Source of the DNA: Tridacna crocea | Lineage: Eukaryota; Mollusca; Bivalvia; Cardiida; Cardiidae | Assembly: GCA_943736015.1 (NCBI GenBank) | Contig: OX031065.1 | Span: 17,498,427-17,562,426 of the forward strand | DNA: 64,000 nucleotides | Direction: 5' to 3' | In this document: piece after piece, positions 23,266 through 35,384 of the stretch | Layout of the letters: each line of letters opens with the position of its first letter | Position numbering within the stretch: the stretch's first letter is position 1 | Made by a program: the position numbers and the translations under genes | Notes under the pieces: generated by a model | What the model saw: the letters and a program-made list of their open reading frames with translations, nothing else | Database searches by the model: none | Told to the model about the DNA's origin: nothing

Positions 23266-23471
23266 ACGTCATGCTCTGGCAAAAGGTGGCTAAGTGCATC
23301 TCCGTGATGCATCACAAAAAGTAATTTATCACATACAAATGGATCCATAAAATCTATTGTGTCCACTGCACCGACTGAATCATGTGTTAGACTGATCCAT
23401 TGGCATGCAGAAACTTTACCAATAGCGTAGGTTTTGGGTCATTTCAGCCTATGTGGACTGCGCATGCTGAT
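23266..23471 (-). mobile_element. Family 4 MITE, truncated by a family 1 MITE
   Basis: Reversed copy with CATGCTCTGGCAAAAGG at its outer end and CAGCCTATGTGGACTGCGC near the cut. Confidence 0.6.
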
Positions 23472-23696
23472 TTAACTCTTTACAAAAAGATCCCAGATTT
23501 TAACGACCCTTGAAAAGAGGCCTTTGGAAAACATTGTAGAAAAAGGAGAAAATGCTGGTAACCAGCATTTTCTCCTTTTCCCAGTTTTCTACTCTATGAA
23601 GGAGAAATTCCAGCATTTGTGCCGTCTCTGATTTGTCGTCTGCAAATGCTTTCAATTTGGACTAGTCTAAAAATTTGTCCTTTGGTAAAGAGTTAA
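23472..23696 (+). mobile_element. Family 1 MITE
   Basis: Complete, TTAA at both ends. It inserted at the edge of a family 4 copy and appears to have cut it off. Confidence 0.8.
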
Positions 23697-23918
23697 ACTG
23701 ATACTTTCTGTTGATGCACCAGGGATCTTATATACAGGCATCTTATATGCAGGGATCTTATATACAGGCATCTTATATACATATATAAGATCCATGGATG
23801 CACCAAGCCCCCTTTTTGACTTAGCATGGCAATGACAAATTTAACCTCTTTCGATCTGTTAAAAATACAATCTTTGAAACACATCAGAATTTCTATCTTC
23901 TGGACTTGACTATACAAG

Positions 23919-23985
23919 TGGATGGTATAAATCCAAGATCGGACTGCACGTTCTCTGCAGTCTGATCTTGATCTTTTCCATCCAC
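23919..23985. repeat. Family 5 hairpin
   Basis: GTGGATGG...AAGATCGGACTGCA pairs with TGCAGTCTGATCTT...CCATCCAC; outer arms differ from other copies but still pair. Confidence 0.7.
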
Positions 23986-24202
23986 AAAAGCTCTTGTTAC
24001 AATACTCCTATGGCGCTAAAAGGATTAAAATGATAACTTTCCAGCGTGCCAAAATGACGTTCTCTAACGTTACTCAATGGTGTATTTCTTAATGTACAGT
24101 TTGTTGTATTTTTTTACATTTTGTTCTGCATTGTTCGAGGAAACTTAAAAAAGCCAAAGTTTTAGACCGACGTCGGCCTTAGCCGATTGCGCAGGGAATG
24201 TT

Positions 24203-24242
24203 TTAACCCATTACCACGCAATCCTTACTTTTGACGATCCTG

Positions 24243-24277
<35 letters not shown>

Positions 24278-24280
24278 AGT
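24203..24280 (+). mobile_element. Family 1 MITE fragment grown into a (GAAA)n microsatellite
   Basis: The left arm runs normally to CGATCCTGAGAAAG and then continues as nine GAAA units (24240-24277). The rest of the element is missing. Confidence 0.7.
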
Positions 24281-24798
24281 GTTACAACCAATCAGAAATT
24301 ACTAGTACATTACTTTAAAATTTAGAAAAAAAAAGAAGATTTTTGATGAAAATGCAAATTCAAATGGTTGGCTAAAACATGTAAATACAAAATGTAACAA
24401 AGTGACATGATTCACATTTATCAGATTTTTTTATTCAGTTCTATTATACTTGACAAAAAGTTAGGGGTCGGAATTATGAGATGATCTAAATTTTGTGGAT
24501 GTTTGTAGGGTATATATAAAAAAATTGATTGGCAGTGACGCGGCCAAATTCAAGACTTTTCAGGTTGATTATTGAGTCAGGTTTTAAATTTATCCTGATT
24601 CTATCATCAAGGTAATGAAATTTCCCTATTACAAACAGCAAAATGTTGAACTTTCAGGATTTAAAAATCAAAACATAATCCTTCTAGAAAATTTGAATAT
24701 CAACCATCTTAAAAATCTACGAGCAGAAAAAGTTAAACGATTGATAAGATACTTCCTGGGGCATATACATTTGTTATAGTCGAGAGCACTAGTTATCA

Positions 24799-25064
24799 TA
24801 TAGCGTGCAATGCGCGAAAAGGGGCAATCGGACATTTGGGTAAAATGCCGTCTCGGATCAGCTTGTGCAGTCCACCTAGGCTAATCTGAAACGACACTTT
24901 CCTTTTTTTTTTTTTTTAACTATTTGTTTTGCACAAGTCTACTACAAAAAGTAATGTACATGTAGTTGTAAAATGACGTCTCGGATCAGCCTGCGCAGTT
25001 CGCGCTTTAAGAGACGCACTTGACGCAAGGTCCGAATGCCTCTTTTTGCGTGTTGCAAGCCATA
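24799..25064. mobile_element. Family 2 MITE
   Basis: Ends GCGTGCAATGCGCGAAAAGG and GCGTGTTGCAAGCC, both hairpins mutated. Confidence 0.8.
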
Positions 25065-26468
25065 TACGGAGGGAAGTCTGACCTAAAAGACCTGCCTTGA
25101 CAGCTGACAGCAATGTACCCAATATTTTGACACAGATATAGTTGGACAATTAATAGCCTTATGAAAAAATAAATACATCGATATTATTTTTCTGTGTTTC
25201 AGAATTCATGCACTCTAATTTTGATCCCTAACTTTTGACGATTTTTTTTTTTTGTCTTGTATAGATTGCATTCCACTTTGCAATACATTGCAATATTTCA
25301 TGTTTTTTGTTAAGAAAGATAGGCTTCAAGTACTGTGAGCTTATCTAAGGTTGTGTTTCGATATCAACGAATTTATATGTAAATACTTATTATTTTATTT
25401 TGTCTCTGTCATGAAAATGCCGTATGATTTTTCAAAAACTTCATTTTTTCCGACAATCAAAGTTGTCAGCCATGTATAATTGCTCATATATTTTTTCCAC
25501 CAGTTTAAAGGATCTCAAGTTATTGTTGACATTCCGAACTACAGTAGGACAAACAGTCATCATTTAACAGTTAATCAGCTTAACAGACTTACTATTTTGT
25601 TATTCATTTTCTATCTATGTTCTATTTATCGTTTAGGTGACATATAGGCCCATGGGGCCGGGTGTTGAATTTCTTATATATCTTGTATTTGTCAAACTGT
25701 AGTATAACACATGTCACTATAATAAAAAAAATTACTTACTTACTTACTTACTTATAGTAATTATGCTATATTTTTGCTACAGTGATCGATTTAGACAGTA
25801 CATTAATTCTCTTGTAGTAACGACAGACGGGAATATGATATTCAGTTTGATATTATAGCTTTTGTCGAGTGATTAAGCAAGTTACAAAGGTTGTACTTCA
25901 AGATTTCTTATATCTTTGATAACGACGGGAAAAGTACTTAGATAATATTTAAGCACTTGAAGTTTGAACAGAAATTTGTTTTGTAGTATCCCAAAAAACG
26001 TCATCCAATATTTTGTTCAGATATCAGAATGATGTACTTGTGTTTGTTTTTTTTTTCTTTCAACGACATTCCATTTGAAAGTTGTTACATGTAGCATAAT
26101 ACTCAATTAAAAAATTATTTTTATTTCTTACAAATTCCTGAAAACTACCAGTATTGTGTATAATCATGTACAAATTTTTCAAATCATTTGTTTATTCATG
26201 AATTCTGTCTCAGCCAATAAGATGACTAGTCTTAGAATGAAATTGAAAAGGGGTGGTGCAACAAGCCCTGAACAAAGTCAGAATTTTAGAGTTAGACAAA
26301 ATGACATTAAGAATTCTCATATAGTGTAAAGTGTAAACACACTATGTACCAAACATTTTATTTTCTTATCTTTAAGAATATGATATAAGTAAATTTTGTT
26401 TAACCCTGTAAAATTCAATCTGTGCTTGCATTATTTTTTAATATGTAAAAGGAAACCGACTGAACCCT
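25065..26468. other. AT-rich intergenic or distal 3'UTR sequence after Scratch
   Basis: No MITE in 1.4 kb. It contains the (TTAC)n tail at 25730; a long Scratch 3'UTR cannot be excluded. Confidence 0.35.
25730..25756 (+). repeat. (TTAC)n tail
   Basis: Five TTAC units following ATAATAAAAAAAA; resembles the 3' tail of a retroposed sequence whose body (GGCCCATGGGGCCGGGTG at 25650) I cannot classify. Confidence 0.4.
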
Positions 26469-26697
26469 TTAACCCATTACCACACGAGAAAATTTTGGAC
26501 TGGTCCAAATTGAAAGCATTTGCAGACGACAAAAAAAAGGCGACTGAAAAATAGAAATTTGTTCTGGAAAGGGTAGAAAACACTGTGGGAAAAGGAGAAA
26601 ATGCTGGTTACCAGCATTTTCTCCTTTTCCCACAGTGTTTTCAAAAGGCTTCTTTCTCAGGGGCGTCAAAAGTAGGGATTGTGTGGTAAAGAGTTAA
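26469..26697 (-). mobile_element. Family 1 MITE
   Basis: Complete, TTAA at both ends, hairpin base in the paired ACTGTGG / CCACAGT form. Confidence 0.85.
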
Positions 26698-27138
26698 AGG
26701 CGCAATAAAGATTCAATTCAATTTGTATTATATTTAGGATACACTTTATATCTTGTATTTTTTCTTCCATTGTCTTATACTTGTTTTACAATTCTTGCAA
26801 TAAAAATTGATGTGCAATTCACGAGCAATAGCTTTTTTTATTTGTTTATGCAATTTTATTTGCTTGGGTTTCTATTGCCATTACTTTTATTTGTGCAATG
26901 TTTTCTTTTTTTAAAGCTGCTTGTCTTTTCGTAGCAATTGCATCTTCTTACATTCATTTTACAACTTTACAATTTTTAGACAGTTTTGCTCCCTTTTTTA
27001 TGTTTAAATCATTGTATAATTTTGTTTTTACTTTTCATTCAAATCAACCTTTTACTTCAATATTACATCCTTTTCATATATCATTTTCTCTGTCTATGGT
27101 ATGTATTTAAATGCCTGTACGACGAAAGCGTTACATGT

Positions 27139-27350
27139 TTAACCCATTACCAAACGACAATATCGAAAGAAAATGCAGACAACAAAATAAAAGTGACTAA
27201 AAATTTGAAATTTGTTTTATGAAGGTTAGAAAACATTGTGGGAAAAGGAGAAAATGCTGATTACCAGCATTTTCTCCTTTTGCCACAGCGTTTTCTAAAG
27301 GCTTCTTTCTCAGGGTTGTCAAAAGTAGGGATTGTTTGGTAATGGGTTAA
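27139..27350 (-). mobile_element. Family 1 MITE
   Basis: Complete ends with TTAA. A ~15-bp deletion lies in the left arm (after ACGACAATATCG). Confidence 0.85.
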
Positions 27351-27456
27351 TGCAATCGTTACTGTGGTTCTTTTACATTTTCAATCATTCATCAAACTTT
27401 TTTCTAATGATATTACCAAGCACCGAGTCAGCTTCCTGTAGGACTACTTTTCTGCT

Positions 27457-27685
27457 TTAACTCTTTACCACACAATCCCTACTTTTGACGCCCCTGAGAA
27501 AGAAACCTTTTGAAAACACTGTAGAAAAAGGAAAAAATGCTGGTAACCAGCATTTTCTCCTTTTCCTACAGTGTTTTCTACCCTTTCCAGAACAAATTTC
27601 AATTTTTCAGTCACCTTTATTTTGTCGTCTGCTAATGCTTTCAATTTGAGAGAGTCTAAAATTTTGTCGTGTGGTAATGAGTTAA
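27457..27685 (+). mobile_element. Family 1 MITE
   Basis: Complete, TTAA at both ends, paired change in the arms (ACTGTAG / CTACAGT). Confidence 0.85.
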
Positions 27686-28001
27686 GTTTGAACTTAGGAG
27701 CTTACTCAACAAGGTCCACATATATGTACTTCCATATACACGCTATTTCAGCAGCATATTTGAAAACTTAGTTCTTGTTCTATATTTCTCATTTGATCAA
27801 ACTTTAAAAGTCTTACCACAAAAAAGCAGGACATTTTATTAATGCCCTAGAAAATTTGATTAGGATTGTTTGGAATACCAGTTTTCAACATAAACTGCAA
27901 TGGTTATGCAAGGAAATCATACAGGAACTCATGTGGTATCATTCATAAATCATTTCAGTAGACCACCAGTCTCTTTGTTATTAATTTCATCATTTACATC
28001 G

Positions 28002-28185
28002 TCAACCATTTACCAAACAACACCTGGTTTCCATGACCCTGCCGAAGAAGCCTTCTGAAAACTTCTCACAATGTTTTCTACTCTTTGAAAATCAAGTTTT
28101 GTTTTTTGATTCGCGTTTATTTTGTCGTCTGCAAATGCTTTGAATTCGGACAAGTCTAAAATTTTGTTGTTTGGTAAAGCGTTAA
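28002..28185 (+). mobile_element. Family 1 MITE, hairpin cleanly deleted
   Basis: The left arm runs to CTTCTGAAAACTTCTCACAATG; one whole arm and the hairpin top are gone, the ends are intact. Confidence 0.8.
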
Positions 28186-29172
28186 CAAAAGTTCGTTTAC
28201 GATCTCGTATTCATATTGACATACATGTATCCGTGTTTTCGCTAATTTACACACTTTTTCCTTCACTGCTTTTTTTTTAAGGTTGTGCAATATTTACGAA
28301 TTTTTGTCATTCCCCCAAATGTGCCTCATATATTGATGTATATAGAACAGTTATTTCAAAGAAGTGCCCTTTATTATTTGTGTCATGTGTAAGGTACTCG
28401 TATATAGATTTCATTACAGTGTTTTTTCTCATTACAACAATAAGAAACTTGACAAACTATTACCAGATAGTCTAACTGCAAACTCTTTGTTGGAAGTTTA
28501 ATTTTTTTTGTTCAAACTCTTACTTTTGTACAAACCATTCTGCATTCTGTGACAAGTGTTTTTAGACAAGGAGCTGGTGGGGGGGGGGGGGGGGGGGGGA
28601 TACCGGTACATTTTTAAGAAGCTCAAGCATTTACGTATTACTGCAAGTAAAGTGGAGGTACATAAAATATACTAGTTACTTTACTACATGTACTGTCATC
28701 TATTTAATGTTTACGACTTAAGAAAATTCTTAAATGTTTGGAAACAAGCGTCGTTTGTTAGCATCCTTGTCGTCAAATTCATTTAAACTTGAGAGTTTAT
28801 ATTTGATGAATTTTCGTGTCACGCTGGTATATTTAAAAGAGAGAAGGATGACTTCCAAGCCATTACAATGAAAATATGTGCTGTCTGTTAACGCTAAAAT
28901 GCTTTTTTTCATATGTCACAGCTAAAAAGCGAGTACCTATGCACATTAAATTTTTGCTGCGTTCTTTCACCATTTTACCCATAAACACTTAATCAAATGA
29001 TTTGAGTTTACCATGTATTATAAACATAGATGAACCTGTAGTTCTTTTTTTCTTTTTCAAAAAATTAAGATGATATTTTTGTCATCAAATAAAGACTGTA
29101 GTTAGAAATGTCAGCGACTTTGTTTTTCTTTGTGGTTTCCAATAAAACATTTAAGCCTACTTTGATATCACA
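28186..29172. other. Unique AT-rich stretch
   Basis: Contains the poly(G) run and two AATAAA sites (29087, 29141); no coding signal. Confidence 0.35.
28579..28599 (+). repeat. Poly(G) run of 21
   Basis: Twenty-one consecutive G after GGAGCTGGT; able to form G-quadruplexes and prone to assembly length error. Confidence 0.85.
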
Positions 29173-29220
29173 CCAGGTCCGTATTCACCAACCATTCCTA
29201 AGACTCTAATATTGGTTCCT
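29173..29220 (+). repeat. Family 7 end fragment
   Basis: CAGGTCCGTATTCACCAACC followed by ATTCCTAAGACTC. Complete copies are foldbacks with this end on both sides. Confidence 0.5.
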
Positions 29221-29263
29221 CTAAAACTTGACAACTCAGTCAACCTCGCGGTTGAAGCGTAAA

Positions 29264-29495
29264 TTAACTATTTACCAAAACGACAAAATTTTAGACTGGT
29301 CTAAATTGAAAGCACTTGCAGTCGACAAAATAAAAGTAACTCAAAAAGTGAAATTTGTTTCCAGCACGGTAGAAAACATTGTGGGAAAAAGGAGAAAATG
29401 CTGGTTAACAGCATTTTCTCTTTTTCCCACTATGTTTTCAAAAGGCTTCCATCTCAGGGTCGTGAAAACCGGGGGTTGTTTGGTAAAAGGATTAA
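29264..29495 (-). mobile_element. Family 1 MITE
   Basis: Complete, TTAA at both ends, one extra A in the left hairpin arm. Confidence 0.85.
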
Positions 29496-29782
29496 AACAA
29501 TTGGGATTTATGAATAAAGGACATGTAATTCATCAAATATTGTCTACATTATTATTGCCCATTTTGTATACCCATTTGAGGACTTGAATATCATAATGAT
29601 AATAGTTTTATTATGCACACAAGTATACATATTCATTGTACAATCAATACATAGTAAAACATGCATATCATTGAAAATATCCAAACACGCCCCAAGCCAC
29701 CCAAAGTTATTTGCAGTAAATGATTTTTGCTACTCTTTGGTGGAAATATTGGATAGGTATACATGAGTTATGCCCTCTGACA

Positions 29783-30400
29783 ATGGAGCTTAATGCATCT
29801 GTAAGAAGTTGGCCCAAGTTAGCCTGCGCAGCTTACATTGGTCAGAACGTTTTGCAATTTAATAATGTTCTGCATGTCAACAAATCAAATTAAATCTTCC
29901 TCTAGATAAAGTCGATTGTCAGGCTAATTTGATTTTATGGACTCATCATTTAAGAAATAATCTTCTTTCTATCGTGGTATATCGTTCAATAAACCACAGT
30001 TGTGAGTTATGCGGCGCAATAAATAATCCACGAGGGCGAGAGCCCGAGTGGGTTATTCATTGCGCCTCATAACTCACAACGTTGTTTATTGAACGATATA
30101 CCACGATAGAAAGAAGATTATTTCGATTCTAACATGGCCAATTCTTAGTGAAATGAAACCAAGTTCAAACTTAGAGTAAAAACGCGGATGAAGATTATGT
30201 TCCTTTGAATAACTCACTCATTGAATGACGTCACTCTACATGGATTGTTGCAAATTTTACCACGTTTTCCTTGCACTGTGTTTATAGAGCCAAAGTCGCG
30301 TGTCATGTTAAAATATGTGATTACTTATGTGATAACTTGTGTGGTACATAATAAATCACAGTGATGCATTGAGTCCCCTTTTGCCAGAGCATGCCTCGTG
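29783..30400 (+). mobile_element. Family 4 MITE split by a foldback element
   Basis: Left part 29783 to about 29945 (GGAGCTTAATGCATCTG), right part about 30310-30400 (GATGCATTGAGTCCCCTTTT). The foldback 29955-30123 and flanking sequence lie between. Confidence 0.55.
29955..30123. repeat. ~169-bp foldback element
   Basis: AATAATCTTCTTTCTATCGT at the left pairs with ACGATAGAAAGAAGATTATT at the right, continuing through TGTGAGTTATGCGGCGCAAT to a GAGGGCGAGAGCCC centre. Arms are about 75 bp and nearly perfect. Confidence 0.9.
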
Positions 30401-30408
30401 TATAACGA

Positions 30409-30713
30409 TGCCTTGCGACACGCGAAAAGGGGCATTCGGATATCCGCTCAGGCTATTATTATCATCATTATTATTTCATTGTTTGACGAGAAACTGTAGA
30501 GTTTAAGTCAATAAAGTATTGTCATGATTTTCATGCTAATCCAAGACGGCACTCTACGACTTTATTACATTTTGTGACACAGTAGACATGCAGAAAATTA
30601 CATAAAAACGGAAAGTGTCGTTTCGGATCAGCCTGCGCGGACTGTGCAGGCTGATCCGAAACGACACTTTACGCAAATGTCCAAATGCCCATTTTCGCAT
30701 GTTGCAGGCCATT
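30409..30713. mobile_element. Family 2 MITE with rearranged left half
   Basis: Ends CCTTGCGACACGCG and GCATGTTGCAGGCC. The left hairpin is replaced by an AT-rich segment; the right hairpin (GTTTCGGATCAGCCTGCGC..) is intact. Confidence 0.75.
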
Positions 30714-31499
30714 GAGCAAATGGATTACGTCACATTGCTCTTACTTTGACAACAAATGTCACCATCACAAGAGTTTCGAGTCTTAATGTGGCCCCAATAA
30801 GACTCTATTTTGATAAGAAATGTTTAGGTTTTATGGTTATTCTCAAAGGTTGGAAAGATAAGTGAATGCTATTTCTATGCTCTTTTTCCCCAATTTTCAA
30901 TGTATTTCCCAATAGTGTTCTATCCCGTGTTTTTTAGGGTCAGAAATACAAACAAAGAACGCCCGTTATGTGAAAAAAGAAACGTGTAAGCGAGCAAACA
31001 ATCCTTCATTAAAATGTATCCTTATTTGAGCGTCACTGGCCCCAGATGACCCCAATAGCCCTGATTGACCTTTCCAGTTGTTGATTTCACAAATCATGGG
31101 TTTCCCTTAACTCTTTTCGATCCTTGTTTTAAGTTTGTAGATTTGCTTGTCTGAAATAAGCAAACCATAATGATGCAAATAAAAATTAGATAGCTTATTC
31201 AAACAACTTTACTTTTCCTCATCATGTACATGGAAATGTTTAAGTTCCCATTCCCAAATCCGTTAGTTTTAATATGAATTTACTTATAATAGATTGCAAC
31301 AGGGTGCAGCATTGTCTGACCGGTTGCTATGAGAACGTTTTGTTATAATAATCTCGACCCCCGAGCCAAGGAAATGCGCGCATCTGTCGGGTTTTTCACT
31401 CCATTGAATACTTCCCAACAAGACCACGCCCTCTTTTAATCGTTTGACAAGTGATACAGGCTCACGAAATATCAGCAGGTCGTTTGAAATCTAGGCTTT

Positions 31500-31652
31500 G
31501 TGATTTGTACATCTGTAAGTAACACAACTTCTGAATGGCTAAACCATTCGGTTTAGCCGGCCAAAAGCTGTGTCACTTACAAATTTAGAAAACCTTGGAA
31601 AATAAGACTAAGAATATTCTCAAGAATGGTTGATGAATACGGACCCAGGAGA
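31500..31652. repeat. Family 7 foldback, left end lost
   Basis: The centre GGCTAAACCATTCGGTTTAG and the right end GATGAATACGGACCCAGG are present. Confidence 0.65.
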
Positions 31653-31929
31653 AACAAAAGAAAAGTTCATCCTGAATAACGCTAGAAATTCCCAAAAATA
31701 CAAACATTTGTCGGGGAAAAAAAGAAAGACAAAGGTTTCGCAAGAATACTCGAAACTAAAACACTTCAAAAGAATGAAAACAAGGATTGTAGTACGAAAA
31801 AATACCAGAAATAGATTTTATAATAACATGATATGGGAAGGTAAAATACAGATGAAAGTTTTAGAGGAACAAACTTAGAAATAAGTTTATGGTAAAAGCA
31901 TTTAAACAATGACAATTAATTTCTTTATA

Positions 31930-32092
31930 TCTTTACCAGATGACAAACTGTTAGACATCTCCATATTGGAACCATCATTGCAGATGACGATTCAAAGAGG
32001 GAAAAAGGTTAGAAAAGGCGTAACAACATATTCAAAAGCTTATGGGATGAGGAGGGGGGAAGTTGAAACGCAATATTGTTTGGTAAAGGTTA
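31930..32092 (-). mobile_element. Family 1 MITE, degraded
   Basis: TTTACCAGATGACAAACTGT at the left and TTGTTTGGTAAAGGTTAA at the right; the middle is badly diverged. Confidence 0.5.
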
Positions 32093-32391
32093 AATTTTAT
32101 AAATACATGTACATGTATATATACATGAAATAACCCATTTAATTTCCATTATTTTGTATTTATCAAAGCTAACGTGACAAGACTAGGTACCGTCTGTGAC
32201 AAAGGCTAGTATGTCTACACCTATACTGCACTGTATAAAATCTAGAGAGTATGGGTGTATATGGAACCTCGTAGAGATAAGAACTTTGAACGTGCTCCTA
32301 TGATAATAAAAAAAAAAACATGAAAATGCGCTTGGCTGAAAACTAACTCAAAATAATACCTAGTTATTTTCACTGTGAATTATGCACATCA

Positions 32392-32577
32392 GGGCACGTA
32401 CTCACTAACCATCCTCGGTTTCCCTCCTGGTTTGGTATTCATTCTACATAAGACAGTAACACAACTTATGATTGGCTGAACCATTTCGTTGAGCCAATCA
32501 GAATTTGTGTAACTTTCGATCTTGAAAAATTCTTGAATAAGATTAAGAATGTTCTTAATGATGGTTTTGGGACCCAG
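32392..32577. repeat. Family 7 foldback, diverged
   Basis: GGGCACGTACTCACTAACCA at the left, GGTTTTGGGACCC at the right, ATTGGCTGAACC / GAGCCAATC in the centre. Confidence 0.65.
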
Positions 32578-32969
32578 AGGCTTAGTGAATAAATTTAAAA
32601 AGAGAAAATTCAATCCTTAAACTGGTAAGTGCACCTCACTATTGGCAAAAACATTTTAAATACTTTACCTATAAAAAAGTGGAAACGCACCATATGTGGT
32701 CTTCTGAATCCCAAAAAGATCCAAACATTTGCACGTGTATTAACAATATGTCACAAAAATACATTACACGTGGTTGACGTTTACCATTAGAGAGTAGTAA
32801 TGTTGGGACATTATTCTATATACAAGATAAGTTCCTGAGTCAATTGGACAACTTTTATATAATATGCAAGAGCTATAGAAGGTAACTATGAGCCTTAATA
32901 ACTTATCTTTTAACATTTTTGATAGAATTCAAGGTAGACGTCTCTTTGAGTATATTAACGTCAATCATT

Positions 32970-32991
32970 TCTCTCTCTCTCTCTCTCTCTC
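32970..32991 (+). repeat. (TC)n microsatellite
   Basis: About eleven TC units. Confidence 0.85.
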
Positions 32992-33727
32992 GATCGCTTT
33001 CTCGGTACTATGAAGTGTGGTGTATGTTCATGGTGGGTTTCCCTCTCTTACTTTCTTGTTCTGCGTCTATCTGCCTCTATGTCCATTAAAAAAGTTATTT
33101 ATTCAGCATTTTTGTATTCATACTGTATACTTCTTTATCATCAATCTGAATTCAAAGTTAAAATTTCCCATGAATTTGATGTAACTCTTCTAAATGGCTG
33201 TGAACTCTTATATGGCTTAGTGGGTTGAGAGGCGACTCTCCATTCGATTGGAACCTTGCAGCGTTGGTCAGATAGAATTGTCATTAGACACAACACTGCA
33301 AGACCCTTGCCCAGTGCTGTTGATACCCAAAAATGTGAAAACACATTAAGTGAGTGATATAGCTAAAAACACTGTTGGGAAGAGAGTAAAACACCGTTCA
33401 AACAAACTCCACTAGTAAGTGAAACTGAAAATTAGATAATCAGATACCGAGAATTTCTGTCTTTCCCAGCGTAGAGTTATTGTTGCGCCGTGGAACAAGT
33501 TGTAAAAGAAACTCGACACATAAGTTTTAATCAGCGTCAAGTTGGATTTCGTTAATTGTAGGTTCTGCTGTTCAGAACGAGATCTTACAACGTGTTGACT
33601 TGGTCCCCAGAGAGCATGTTTCGCTAAGTTTTTTTGGTTTCCGAACGATTCGTTGCAAGACGCGTTGGAAAAACATACTTGAAACCCTTTTTTAGCACCA
33701 ATTGGCGAAAACTTGGCCCTAGCGAAC

Positions 33728-33786
33728 GGCATAGATCAAGATCAGACTGCACAGAACGTGCAATCTGATCTTGGATCTATACCGCC
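33728..33786. repeat. Family 5 hairpin
   Basis: GGCATAGATCAAGATCAGAC pairs with TCTGATCTTGGATCTATACC. Confidence 0.7.
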
Positions 33787-33957
33787 AATGTATCCCTATG
33801 CTCAAAACGATAGGCTAAAGATCTGTCCAAGTTTCATTGGATTATAATATTCTAAACCTTCGCAAGAGGCCGAGTTTGTATATTTGTCGCTGAAAGAGTT
33901 CAATCCTTTTCCGTGCAATTGGTGTTGTACAACCTTTTGAAACAAAGTATGCCTATG

Positions 33958-34012
33958 CCAAGACTAGGATGCAGAGGAGGTGCACTCTGATCTTAGAGCT
34001 ACATCGATCATT
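33958..34012. repeat. Family 5 hairpin, decayed
   Basis: GTGCACTCTGATCTTAGAGC on the right, weak left arm. Confidence 0.45.
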
Positions 34013-34124
34013 ACATTATTCTGAAGCATGAAAATATACTATATTTCTTTCCATTGACATTGTATATCTTCTCTATAATGACAGTCATGTCTCAGTGTCA
34101 TTTTCGCAAACTATTTGTGACCTC

Positions 34125-34188
34125 TCTGGAAGTTAAGAACAAGATCAGCCTCAGCAAACGTGTACAGCCTGATCTTATATCTACGCTA
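34125..34188. repeat. Family 5 hairpin, decayed
   Basis: AACAAGATCAGCCTCAGC / CAGCCTGATCTTATATC. Confidence 0.45.
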
Positions 34189-34592
34189 TTAGCTATTTTA
34201 AGATTTTCAACCAATAAAACAGATGTTGATCGCAAAACGTTTGTAAAATGTCCCGCTTTAAATGCCGAGAAACTTTCTTTAGCGCACTAAGGATTAAAAG
34301 ATAAGTGCGTCTCGCTTGATTCGAGGAGAATTGATTCCTCAGTATTAATTTCCCAGAACATTTATGACGACTTGTGTTTCTCACGTTCGACTCTCCTTTT
34401 TGTCCCCTGTAATATGCGTAAAATGGGACAGCAAGTTGCTTTTTTTCTCTTCTCCATGTTTTTTTTTCTATAAACTTTTTAAGTTCATTTACATCGTTTC
34501 TCGTATTGACTTTTCAGCTCCTTATTAGAAAAACAAAACAAAACAAAAAAACCCACAGCCTTCTCCAGATCAAAAGAGTGTGAGCGTGTGAG

Positions 34593-35310
34593 ATGTGAAA
34601 AGGGGGCTTAATGCATCTGTAAAAAGTATCGACTTAGGTCAGCCTGCGCAGTCCGCGCAGGCTGACCTAAGTCGATACTTTTTACTATATTGGTCGATTT
34701 TTACTTTTTAAGGGACCAGTTTATTTATTGACGCAGTTGATTGTTTGACAAAATAGATAGCTACTGCATAGTTATGTGATCACTGGTCCAAATATTTAGA
34801 CGTACACAGGCTTCTTTGCCGTTCAACATTTATTTTTCGGACATTTCACGTTTTACTTTTCTTTTTGCATGTTACGTCTAACCACAGGCCTTTGAAGGTC
34901 TATAGGTCTATCACAGAACATCAAAATTGTCCTTGGTCGATCATCGAACATTCATAGCACATTTGTGCATTGCTTGTGTATCACTGAATATATTTACAAA
35001 CTTTCATTAACACTGTTACTATAAATAGTACATTTGGGATTCCCTCTGTATTGTATTTAATAACACAAGCTTGTCTTATTATATACAATAGAGAGGGAAT
35101 CCCAAGTGTGCTATTTATAGTAACAGTGTCCGATAATGAAAATTTATTTAACCCTTTACAGACCAATGAAGTTTCAGAGGCCTATGGTCTACCCTACGTA
35201 CACGATGAATGTCAAATTGTGAAATAACGAACGGTCTTATAAATAGGACTATGTGATCACTTGCTTTGTAATATGAATCACGGGGATACTATAAAACCCC
35301 TTTTGCCAGA
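34593..35310 (+). mobile_element. Family 4 MITE split by inserted sequence
   Basis: Left part 34593 to about 34795, with a perfect hairpin (AAAAAGTATCGACTTAGGTC / complement, 34619-34682). Right part about 35230-35310 (ATACTATAAAACCCCTTTTG). The foldback 35003-35140 is between them. Confidence 0.6.
35003..35140. repeat. ~138-bp foldback element
   Basis: CACTGTTACTATAAATAG pairs with CTATTTATAGTAACAGTG, and TTGGGATTCCCTCT with AGAGGGAATCCCAA. Confidence 0.85.
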
Positions 35311-35384
35311 GGTTTGCACTTATGCAGATTAAAGTTTAATATGACCCAACGGATGAGATTTGTCTGTGACAGGATCGAAAACAT

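Larger units (their letters stand above)
32600..34592. other. Intergenic, no gene recognised
   Basis: Three family 5 hairpins and a TC repeat. An ATG-initiated frame of 106 codons on the - strand (33412-33732) has no recognisable domain and starts inside a hairpin arm, so it is not called. Confidence 0.4.

Noticed and set aside
29228..29587. 119-codon frame
   Set aside because: Lies mostly within a family 1 MITE; the same [15 protein letters not shown] peptide recurs wherever that MITE is open.
31630..31878. Lys-rich 82-codon frame
   Set aside because: Starts with TTG, AT-driven composition, begins at the edge of a family 7 repeat.
33412..33732. 106-codon ATG frame on the - strand
   Set aside because: No recognisable domain, no splice context, and it begins in a family 5 hairpin arm.
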